Shown here one piece after another: positions 1 to 6,179 of a stretch of DNA of 8,711 nucleotides (positions are counted from its first letter, which is position 1; the number at the start of each line of letters is the position of its first letter). Source of the stretch: Ignavibacteriales bacterium (GTDB taxonomy: Bacteria > Bacteroidota > Ignavibacteria > Ignavibacteriales > Melioribacteraceae); assembly GCA_020059785.1 (NCBI GenBank), contig JAGVBL010000430.1:1-8711 (forward strand), written 5' to 3'. A program made the position numbers and the translations under genes. Below the pieces are notes generated by a model, which was not told the DNA's origin, ran no database searches, and saw only the letters and a program-made list of their open reading frames with translations.

Positions 1-1885
1 CAATTGCAATTGTTTGGAATGATGCCGGATTAGACCATGCAGAATAATTTGTACCAGATTTGGATCTCACTTGCCAGGTATATTGTTGACCGGGTAATAA
101 TCCGCTGACAGCAATATTCTGATTTGTAATATTGGTATGAGTTGCATTACCTGTTAATGAGGAATTATTCCCCGCCCGGATTTCTACTTCATAAGTAAGA
201 CCAAAACTTGCATCATTTAAATACCAGTATAAGGTAGGTGCAAGTGTATTTATTATTGTGTTACCAATAGGTGCCGATGGTACTGGTACCAGTGCCTGTC
301 CAAAGGTAATAAATGTTTCTGTATTAGAATAACTTACTACTACACCAGTCGATGTTTTTAATCTAACTTTCCAGTAATATAATGTGCCGGGTAATAATCC
401 TGATACATTTGCATTATTATTATTAAGATTACTAATAATAATTGGCGAATTAAATCCAACATTTGTTGAAATACTCAGATCATATTTCCATCCGGTACCT
501 CCCATTGGTAAAAACCAGGAAAAAGATGGTGGGTTAGTATAAATACTAACTCCTCCAATAGGCCATGATAAAGCTACACTTGTAAAACCGATTGTAGTAA
601 ATCGCAATGGTGTCGAAAATCCTGAAGTGATTATTTCTTTTTCGGCACTTACACGCCAATAATACGTTTGATTATTTAAAAGTGTGGGAAGCGAATAATT
701 AGTAGAAGTAATACTGGAGATATTAAGAATCATATTCGAAAAATTAATATCGGATGAAACTTGCAAAGTATAAGAAGTAGCACCTGGAGAAGCTTCCCAT
801 GTTAGAACAGTTTCAATTGAATTACCGGTTGAGAAATCAGCCGGAGAAATCAGTACTGGAATAGGTGGTGGTGTTAATGGTTCAACGAGTACATCTCTGA
901 AATAATTAACATTATTAAATGAGAATGTTGGAAACTGTCCCTGAGTGTTTGGTGCACCGCTGTAAACCCCGTTATTATTATCGGCAATTGTGCTCAATAC
1001 TCCATTAGTAACAGTAGTTGCAAGAGCTTGCTGTTGAGATGCCGCGTATGTAAAATTGGAATTAACAGATACTACATAATCTGTTCCGCCATAGATGTAT
1101 ACATTGGTGCTCAAGGGTGCATACTGCCAACCCGAAGACGTTTCATTTACAAATTGTGCAGTAGCTAAGAGATTACCATTAATATCCCACAGATTACCTG
1201 TATGAGGACCTGACTCTCCGGGCATCTTATAGTAACTAATGTATTTTACTTTTGAAGTCTGACTTGTTGTAAACTTTACGCCAAGTTCATAAGGACCATC
1301 ATTAAATTCACCCAAAGGTGTTTGAGTTGTGAAAATACTATTAAGACTGTTGGCTAAAATATCAATAAAGTAATTTGAGTTGTTGTAGGATTGATATGGA
1401 AATAATCCAACCGTCTCATTGAATACTCCATTATTACCATCAGCAACAGTACTTAAAAATGAATTGGTAATTGGAACAGATAATTGATTCTGCTCAATCG
1501 GATATACAGAATTTGAGTTGACGGAAACAATATAGATAGTATTTGGTGAGATAATTAATGGTGTAGTTAATTGTGCTGTCTGCCAACCGGAAGAAGTTTC
1601 GCTTGTAAAATTTGCAGTGGCAATTAATGTACCGGAAGAATTCCAAATTTTACCAGAATGGCTTCCCGTTTCACCGGGCATTTTATAGAAACGGATTGCA
1701 GTAATTTCCGCCGTTTGAGACGAAATAAACTTAACACCGAGCTCATAATCACTATCATTGCCGGAATTAACCGGTACCTGAGTAGTGAAAATACTTGTCT
1801 GTGAAAAGATGTTTGTACTTAGAATAAATAGAAAGAATGATACAAACAAAAGCACCCTTTGCATAATTGTTTGTATTTTAGTCAT
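1..1885 (-). CDS. Large secreted modular protein: two DUF4082-like domains plus FnIII-like modules (3' end outside window)
   Basis: Read from ATG at 1885, the frame stays open for 628 codons to the window edge, so the C-terminus is missing. Residues 1-29 form a signal peptide: K/R near the start, hydrophobic core VLLFVSFFLFIL, end NIFSQ. Residues about 31-175 and 183-331 are two DUF4082-like domains, each starting SIFTTQ and carrying YELGVKF, YKMPGE, ATA.F and ETSSGWQ. They align without gaps at a 152-residue offset over the conserved first half. Three fibronectin-III-like modules follow (about 342-430, 440-527, 534-626), each with the late-strand motif YYWRV, YYWKV or YTWQV. DUF4082 is a beta-sandwich domain of extracellular, often carbohydrate-related proteins; FnIII modules are usually spacers or binders. 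I infer a cell-surface or secreted protein, perhaps with a type IX sorting domain beyond the edge. GGAGGG lies 4 nt before ATG 1885; ATG 1864 (MQRVLLF) is the alternative start. No catalytic domain is visible in this part. Confidence -1.
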   Translation of the reverse strand, partial: MTKIQTIMQRVLLFVSFFLFILSTNIFSQTSIFTTQVPVNSGNDSDYELGVKFISSQTAEITAIRFYKMPGETGSHSGKIWNSSGTLIATANFTSETSSGWQTAQLTTPLIISPNTIYIVSVNSNSVYPIEQNQLSVPITNSFLSTVADGNNGVFNETVGLFPYQSYNNSNYFIDILANSLNSIFTTQTPLGEFNDGPYELGVKFTTSQTSKVKYISYYKMPGESGPHTGNLWDINGNLLATAQFVNETSSGWQYAPLSTNVYIYGGTDYVVSVNSNFTYAASQQQALATTVTNGVLSTIADNNNGVYSGAPNTQGQFPTFSFNNVNYFRDVLVEPLTPPPIPVLISPADFSTGNSIETVLTWEASPGATSYTLQVSSDINFSNMILNISSITSTNYSLPTLLNNQTYYWRVSAEKEIITSGFSTPLRFTTIGFTSVALSWPIGGVSIYTNPPSFSWFLPMGGTGWKYDLSISTNVGFNSPIIISNLNNNNANVSGLLPGTLYYWKVRLKTSTGVVVSYSNTETFITFGQALVPVPSAPIGNTIINTLAPTLYWYLNDASFGLTYEVEIRAGNNSSLTGNATHTNITNQNIAVSGLLPGQQYTWQVRSKSGTNYSAWSNPASFQTIAI

Positions 1886-2361
1886 TGACCCTCCATAATT
1901 GGTTTTATTGTTCAATTACTTTATTAGTTCAAATTGATTCCTTATAACATTTTTATGCAGCAAGTAATGAATAATCCGCTTAAGAAATCATAATTGGATT
2001 TTTCATAACGATAGAGACTCATTACCCTAAAGCAAAAAGGAATTAAGATGAATCAATTAATTACGATATTTGGATTGTACTCTTATATGAAAAAATTGCA
2101 CCTCTTTTATTATTCAAGTTGATTATTCAATCCGGGTGCCATTAGAAATATTTGATTTGGAGTCTTAATCAAAACATTTTGTTCTAGTGAGAATCCAAAA
2201 ATGATAAATTGATTTATTTTGGGTCATAAGCAGAAGCCATTTATTCAAGGTTTAAGAAGAAGTATTAAGTGATTTCACTCACCCGGGTTGAAAACGTGAG
2301 CAATTTCATGTCCATTTAGAAAAACAAATATTAGATTTACATTAGAACAAATGAGAAGTAA
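1886..2361. other. Intergenic stretch between divergent genes, no supported gene
   Basis: This AT-rich stretch separates the start of the minus-strand DUF4082/FnIII gene from the plus-strand genes. The reading frames are short and interrupted. I see no tRNA-like or strong terminator-like structure. No clear sigma-70 type promoter for the minus-strand gene stands out, although it must lie here if that gene starts its own transcript. An inverted pair of 13-base words (2126-2138 and 2280-2292, one mismatch) and a short HEIAH-coding stretch are described under findings. Confidence -1.
1889..1894 (-). promoter_or_regulatory. Ribosome binding site for the DUF4082/FnIII gene
   Basis: On the minus strand GGAGGG precedes the ATG at 1885 with only three or four bases between. 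The spacing is short but the match to the anti-Shine-Dalgarno sequence is strong. It supports ATG 1885 over the in-frame ATG at 1864, which has no comparable site. Confidence -1.
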
Positions 2362-2457
2362 ATGGAAGGCTTAATAGTAATTGTATCCTTACTTATTATA
2401 ATTCTTCTGTTTTATAAAAAAGTTATAAAGATATTTGAAGAATTCAAATCAGATTAA
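2362..2457 (+). CDS. Possible 31-residue single-pass membrane peptide
   Basis: ATG at 2362 opens a 31-codon frame ending in TAA. The peptide starts MEGLIVIVSLL, with an uninterrupted hydrophobic stretch over residues 4-18. Then comes a basic segment (KKVIK) and an amphipathic, mixed-charge tail ending FKSD. This is the usual layout of a small inner-membrane peptide with the N-terminus outside and a cytoplasmic tail. The purine-rich GAGAAG lies just upstream as a weak ribosome binding site. The frame ends 82 bases before the -35 box of the HEAT-repeat gene, so it would be a separate gene. I recognise no family. Short hydrophobic frames arise by chance in AT-rich DNA, so this is a candidate only. 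Confidence -1.
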   Translation: MEGLIVIVSLLIIILLFYKKVIKIFEEFKSD

Positions 2458-2538
2458 TATTTCAAATCTAGAGACAAATCTAGTTGTTACTTCCCTACCT
2501 GCATAAACAGTTAGGCACAAAAAAATCTACAAAGCAAC

Positions 2539-2567
2539 TTTACAAGAAACGATAGCGTCATTATAGT
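2539..2567 (+). promoter_or_regulatory. Sigma-70-like promoter of the HEAT-repeat-like gene
   Basis: TTTACA at 2539-2544 and TATAGT at 2562-2567 are separated by exactly 17 bases. Each box differs from the consensus (TTGACA, TATAAT) at one position. Transcription would begin near 2574, leaving a leader of about 47 bases before the ATG at 2621. The same -35 hexamer and spacing occur upstream of the DsrE-like gene. Found by eye; not tested. Confidence -1.
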
Positions 2568-2620
2568 GTAGAAAAAAAATTCTTGTGCTGATTAAATAAA
2601 ACAAAATCATTGGGGGAACA

Positions 2621-3070
2621 ATGAAAGCAATAAAGATAATCTCGATTATTCTTTTATCAGTTCTTCTCTTGTCATCTACAGCAATTGCAAAAGACGAATT
2701 AGACCCGGCTGTAAAGGCAAAGTATAAAACAATTGAAGCTAATTTACTTATCGGTTTGAAATCTGATAATGAAGGTTTGCGAACAAGTTGTGCTTATTAT
2801 TTAGGCGAGTACAAATCCGGAAAAGCTGTCCTGGATCTAATGAAAATTCTAAGAGATGATGAATGCTATGCTGCAAGAATAGTAGCGGCTCTTTCACTTA
2901 TAAAGATCGGGAATAGACAAGCTGTTTATATGGTTCAGAGAACCTCACTATTTAATGAGTACGAAGGCGTGAGAAAGATGAGTGAAAAGTTTTATCTCTC
3001 TTATTTAATGAAAAAATATTTAGAAGAACATCCAGAAAAAACCACTGAGCTCTCTTATTTAAAGTTCTAA
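2621..3070 (+). CDS. Small exported HEAT-repeat-like protein
   Basis: The 149-residue product begins with a typical signal peptide: MKAIK, hydrophobic core IISIILLSVLLL, and a cleavage-type end AIA before KDELD at about residue 23. The mature part is all-helical in character and fits two or three HEAT/armadillo-like units, near residues 38-62, 65-96 and 98-130. Supporting phrases are LRTSCAYYLGEY, AVLDLMKILRDDE and ARIVAALSLIKIG, where small residues (A, G) pack between leucines. HEAT repeats mediate protein binding, so an envelope scaffold or regulatory role is plausible, but no partner can be named. There is no lipobox, so it is probably periplasmic and soluble. GGGGGA stands 3 nt before the ATG. 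The gene has its own promoter and converges on the DsrE-like gene. Family identity is moderate confidence; existence as a gene is high confidence. Confidence -1.
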   Translation: MKAIKIISIILLSVLLLSSTAIAKDELDPAVKAKYKTIEANLLIGLKSDNEGLRTSCAYYLGEYKSGKAVLDLMKILRDDECYAARIVAALSLIKIGNRQAVYMVQRTSLFNEYEGVRKMSEKFYLSYLMKKYLEEHPEKTTELSYLKF

Positions 3071-3103
3071 ACTCCTTGGTAAATGTTCATAATCCTCGAT
3101 GCT

Positions 3104-3139
3104 AAAAAAATGTCCGATTGGCTTCCCACCAATCGGACA
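3104..3139 (-). terminator. Intrinsic terminator of the DsrE-like gene
   Basis: A perfect 11-bp stem (3111-3121 pairs with 3129-3139, arm TGTCCGATTGG) encloses a 7-base loop. On the minus strand it is followed directly by seven T residues (3104-3110), the classic Rho-independent layout, 24 bases past the stop codon of the DsrE-like gene. On the plus strand the bases after the stem are CTCCTTAGT, not a T-tract, so it is a poor terminator for the convergent HEAT-like gene. Confidence -1.
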
Positions 3140-3163
3140 CTCCTTAGTAATTTAAGTAATCTA

Positions 3164-3664
3164 TTAATAATCTAAAGTAAGTATTCTCCCCTGTGTAAAT
3201 CCGAAAAAATCTTCTTTATTAGCAAGCTTTATACCTTTCATTAAATCATATTGAGTTTTGTTTGCAACTTCAAGACAGGTAGGACAAACAGCAATCCTAA
3301 CACCTTTATTAAGAATCTTATCGACAAGGATCTTAGACGTTTCGAATTTGTTCATTTCAAGACTTTTTGAATTATTCAATACAACATTAACAGCATTAAT
3401 ATCCATATAGACATAAACATCATTTTCATCAGCCATTCTTAAAGCCATTGTTAATCCCATTAAAACTTTATGAGGATTTTCTAAGCCGCTTGAGATATGA
3501 ATAAATACTCCGTCTTTTGGTGGTGGAGGTGGCGGCGGTGGAATATACTGAGCTGTTTCTTCAGCTTTTTTTGTAGCTGCTTTTGGTTTTGTAATCTTTG
3601 TCTGTGCAATTGAACCAACCATTGCAATCAGAATAAATATTGCCAATAGTTTGTAAATTTTCAT
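3164..3664 (-). CDS. Exported DsrE-family-like protein with polyproline linker
   Basis: The 166-residue product has an N-terminal signal peptide or anchor (MKIYKLLAIFILIAMVGSIA, residues 1-20). A Lys/Thr/Ala-rich stretch and eight consecutive prolines (42-49) follow, then a compact domain from residue 51 to the end. That domain starts DGVFIHISSG, contains LTMALRMA and DVYVYMD, and has CPTC (Cys127, Cys130) after VRIAV. This order matches DsrE/DsrF/TusD-like folds, in which a conserved cysteine near this place handles sulfur in some members. An exported version is more likely a small redox, sulfur or ligand-binding protein than a tRNA-thiolation TusD; that is inference. No lipobox is visible. 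Start choice is firm: AAGGAGGT sits 6 nt upstream of ATG 3664. It has its own promoter and terminator, so it is probably transcribed alone. Runs of proline usually need elongation factor P for smooth translation. Confidence -1.
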   Translation of the reverse strand: MKIYKLLAIFILIAMVGSIAQTKITKPKAATKKAEETAQYIPPPPPPPPKDGVFIHISSGLENPHKVLMGLTMALRMADENDVYVYMDINAVNVVLNNSKSLEMNKFETSKILVDKILNKGVRIAVCPTCLEVANKTQYDLMKGIKLANKEDFFGFTQGRILTLDY

Positions 3665-3670
3665 AAGCAG

Positions 3671-3678
3671 ACCTCCTT
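3671..3678 (-). promoter_or_regulatory. Strong ribosome binding site of the DsrE-like gene
   Basis: On the minus strand AAGGAGGT lies 6 nt before the ATG at 3664. It is a near-perfect complement of the 16S rRNA 3' end and the strongest such site in the window. It fixes the start codon and suggests efficient translation. Confidence -1.
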
Positions 3679-3770
3679 AATTGAAATGTAATAACTAAAT
3701 TGTTTTTACCCCTGTGTATAAATTTTTGATTCTAAATAAAAACTGAAATTAGATTTCTGAACCTCTGTCT

Positions 3771-3799
3771 AATATAATTATTTGATCGACAAGTGTAAA
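3771..3799 (-). promoter_or_regulatory. Sigma-70-like promoter of the DsrE-like gene
   Basis: On the minus strand TTTACA (3794-3799) and TATATT (3771-3776) are separated by 17 bases, one mismatch to consensus in each box. Transcription would start near 3764, giving a leader of about 100 bases. It lies just downstream of the hydrolase stop codon, and no terminator is evident in that gap, so read-through from the upstream operon is also possible. Confidence -1.
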
Positions 3800-3832
3800 C
3801 GAAAAGAAATTAAATTGTGATAGGATGTGATA

Positions 3833-5200
3833 TCAAAACAAAATTGATTTTCCAATTTCTGCCGATGTAACTTTAATATGCGGATAAAGTTCTAAAATCT
3901 TATGCCCGAGCCAGTCTTTAGAATTAATATCCCCATGAACAAGAATAACTTTACGAGGATTTATTGATTGCACTATATTAATTAAATCCTCTCTAATTGA
4001 ATGGGATGGGAAATAAAATCTTTCAACACTACAATTAACCTTTTTAGGTTCACTAAAGTCCGTTAATTTTATTTTACTCCCCTTTTGAGAATTCATTAAG
4101 CGATAACCCGGAGAAGATTCATCCATATACCCAACTCCAAAAACAGCAAAGTTTTTCTGCTGCAACCAGAAATCGAGTAGCTTAAAAGAAGTAGTCCCCT
4201 CCAATATCATTCCGCTTGATGCAAGAACTATGGAGGGATTCTTTTTGAAATATGTTAAATCCTCTATGTCAAAAATGTTTTGCTGCGGAATTTCTTTTAA
4301 AAGTAAATCTGAACTACTCCGCCTTGAAATATATCGGTTACGGTCATATATATTAGAAATCTCTCTACCAACTCCGCCGGTGAAAATATTTGTTTCAGTT
4401 AATTTTCTTTTTACCATTTGAAGATAAAGAAGCGAGAGTAGTTCCTGTGTTTTTCCAAGAGCAAAAACGGGGATAAGAATTGAACCGCCATCATGAATTA
4501 CTTTATTTGCTGTTTTAACCAAACGTTCGGATTCGGTTAACCATGTTCCCAGTTTTTTAGAATCTGTAGAACCATAAGTTGATTCGAGGATTAAAACATC
4601 AATATTATGTATTCCTTTTAGATCGCATCCAATCATAATAGATTGATCTGAAAAATTTATATCTCCGCTGAAAAATATTTTTTGATTATTATGCTCCAGT
4701 AGAATACCGGCAGAACCAAGTATATGACCGGCATCGTGAAAAGAAACATTTATTCCGGAAGAACTTGTGTGTCTCATTCCTTTCAGAGAAATTACTTCAT
4801 TATAATTTACACCGCTGATGCTTCTTACCAAAAGATCAATTTCATCATGAGAGTATATTTTAAAATCAGTATCGATATCGGTACTTTGAGCAAGAATATT
4901 AGCAGCATTATGAAGCGTGGCTTCTGCTATCTCTTTTGTTTGAGTTGTTGAGTAAATAATTACATGTGGAAATCTTTGTACTAAAAAGGGAAGTGAGCCG
5001 ATGTGGTCCTGATGAGCATGAGTAATTAAAACGAAATCGAGAGGTAGATCATTAATCAAATCGAAATAAGGAAGTGAATCGAAACCGGTTTTTCTTGGGT
5101 GGATCCCGCAATCGAGAAGTATTCCGGTACCAAAAATGTTCAGATAAAAACAATTGGCACCGATTTCATCAGCACCGCCAAGCGGTAAAAAACTTATCAT
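3833..5200 (-). CDS. Beta-CASP metallo-beta-lactamase-fold hydrolase, probable RNA-processing exonuclease/endonuclease
   Basis: The 455-residue length fits the CPSF73/YSH1-like bacterial beta-CASP family. The metallo-beta-lactamase half carries motif 2, HAHQDH (His61, His63, Asp65, His66), motif 3 AGH (His159) and motif 4 SGD (Asp180). The beta-CASP insertion starts after LILESTYG (motif A, Glu206). It includes VFALGKTQELL and ASSGMILEG, then FPSHS (motif B, His400) and LVHGD (motif C, His422). All expected zinc ligands are present, so it should be active. Characterised family members cleave or trim RNA using two zinc ions; the exact substrate here is unknown. There is no signal peptide, so it is cytoplasmic. 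The start ATG overlaps the stop of the YD-repeat gene as ATGA, and no Shine-Dalgarno site precedes it, so it is probably translated by reinitiation. It is the last gene of the purL-led run. Confidence -1.
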   Translation of the reverse strand: MISFLPLGGADEIGANCFYLNIFGTGILLDCGIHPRKTGFDSLPYFDLINDLPLDFVLITHAHQDHIGSLPFLVQRFPHVIIYSTTQTKEIAEATLHNAANILAQSTDIDTDFKIYSHDEIDLLVRSISGVNYNEVISLKGMRHTSSSGINVSFHDAGHILGSAGILLEHNNQKIFFSGDINFSDQSIMIGCDLKGIHNIDVLILESTYGSTDSKKLGTWLTESERLVKTANKVIHDGGSILIPVFALGKTQELLSLLYLQMVKRKLTETNIFTGGVGREISNIYDRNRYISRRSSSDLLLKEIPQQNIFDIEDLTYFKKNPSIVLASSGMILEGTTSFKLLDFWLQQKNFAVFGVGYMDESSPGYRLMNSQKGSKIKLTDFSEPKKVNCSVERFYFPSHSIREDLINIVQSINPRKVILVHGDINSKDWLGHKILELYPHIKVTSAEIGKSILF

Positions 5201-6120
5201 TTGTAAAAATCGTATTCATATACGGAATAGAAAGACGGTTTATCATCGGAAGAATACCGGATACTTTCTTTAATTAATCCGTTCTCATAATAAGTAAACC
5301 GTAATTTAAATTCCTGTTCACCCGTGTGATAAATCTGCTTGTCTTCAATTAAATCCCCTTTGCTATTATATTCCATATATCTTGTTGCATCGGGATATTT
5401 AATCTTAGTAACGTAACCATCGGTGTTGTACTCATAATAAACTGTAGCACTATCTTTATTGTTAGTTATAGTTTCGCTTATAATATTTCCGTTGTTGTCA
5501 TATTTCAAAAATGATTTATCAACAACAATTCCGTGTTCATTTTGACTTTCAAAACTAACCAGGCGACCATTATTGTAATACATTTTAATAATCGTTAGAA
5601 TTTTTCCATTAGGTCTGTAAGTAATTAATTCATCTAGCAGATTGTTTTCATTGTATTTCATTTCTGCTTTACTTTCACCGCGTGATTTTGCTTCGTTAAA
5701 TTTTCTTAGAATTTCTCTTCCCTTTTCATCATAAAATGATTGGCGCCTTACAACCACATAATCATTCTCGTTATATGATTCGGTTAAAATCAATTGTCCC
5801 AAAGAATCATATTGAAAAGTCTGACGGTTTTCCAGTAAGGAATCGCTTTTAAGATTAATGTGTTCAATCTTATTGCCGTTTTTATCGAAGTAAACTTTTT
5901 CTGCAAGAATTTTTTGTGAGGAGAAGCTGCCATCGGAATTATAATGTAAAAATCGAGTCCGTTCTTCAACCTTGAGTAATTTTGCTTTTTTAATTTCTCT
6001 TAAATCCTGAGTAAGAAGTTTTTCCTTTTTTACAGGATCTGTTTGTTTTTCTGCCAGAGGCATTAATTGCGGAAAAATTTCCCTGTTGAAAATAAAAAAT
6101 AGTGTTATCAGCAGATACAA
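5197..6120 (-). CDS. Exported YD-repeat (RHS/YwqK-like) protein; start probably upstream through a frameshift
   Basis: From a TTG at 6120 the frame gives 307 residues. About ten degenerate units of roughly 22-26 residues recur, each with Tyr-(Asp/Asn/Tyr)-x-x-Gly: YNSDG at 60, YDSLG 104, YDEKG 130, YYNNG 181, YDNNG 207, YNTDG 231, YNSKG 251, YYENG 277. This is the YD/RHS or MORN-like beta-strand pattern found in surface and periplasmic proteins of this group; no enzyme function is implied. The N-terminus is hydrophobic (YLLITLFFIF) but lacks basic residues. An in-frame TAA lies just before TTG, separated from it by six A bases. ATG at 6140 in another frame encodes MIHNKKK and would join this frame if the A-run at 6121-6128 had nine rather than eight bases, giving 314 residues with a complete signal peptide. 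The 3' end overlaps the hydrolase start by 4 nt. Function unknown. Confidence -1.
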   Translation of the reverse strand: MYLLITLFFIFNREIFPQLMPLAEKQTDPVKKEKLLTQDLREIKKAKLLKVEERTRFLHYNSDGSFSSQKILAEKVYFDKNGNKIEHINLKSDSLLENRQTFQYDSLGQLILTESYNENDYVVVRRQSFYDEKGREILRKFNEAKSRGESKAEMKYNENNLLDELITYRPNGKILTIIKMYYNNGRLVSFESQNEHGIVVDKSFLKYDNNGNIISETITNNKDSATVYYEYNTDGYVTKIKYPDATRYMEYNSKGDLIEDKQIYHTGEQEFKLRFTYYENGLIKESIRYSSDDKPSFYSVYEYDFYK

Positions 6121-6128
6121 TTTTTTTT
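6121..6128 (-). repeat. A8 homopolymer at the frame junction of the YD-repeat gene
   Basis: Eight consecutive A residues (minus strand) separate the codons ATG ATT CAC AAT from the TTG-initiated repeat frame. Adding one A, or a +1 slip, fuses MIHNKKK to LYLLITLFF and builds a normal signal peptide. Runs of eight or nine A are known places for RNA polymerase slippage and for sequencing length errors. Confidence -1.
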
Positions 6129-6179
6129 ATTGTGAATCATTTTTTACCGATAGTTATTTATAAATAATTTTAGCAAAAT

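Noticed and set aside
1..12. CAATTGCAATTG palindromic repeat at the left edge
   Set aside because: It is a short AT-rich repeat within coding sequence (TIAI) and has no partner elsewhere in the window.
410..455. ATT/AAT trinucleotide-rich patch as a microsatellite
   Set aside because: It encodes an Asn-rich loop (NLNNNNAN) between beta strands of an FnIII-like module, is short and interrupted, and fits the coding frame.
2048..2122. 24-codon frame on the plus strand with AAGGA upstream (MNQLITIFGLY...)
   Set aside because: Very short, no recognisable membrane span or family feature, and the composition matches the AT-rich gap. The upstream AAGGA alone does not support a gene.
3804..3835. Possible terminator after the beta-CASP hydrolase
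   Set aside because: Only a weak TGATA/TATCA pairing is present and no T-tract follows, so a terminator call is not supported.
4230..5277. Plus-strand frames of 63, 75 and 67 codons at 4230-4421, 4724-4951 and 5074-5277
   Set aside because: They lie antisense within the beta-CASP hydrolase (the last extends into the YD-repeat gene), which has complete family motifs. Their products resemble no protein family and they have no independent signals.
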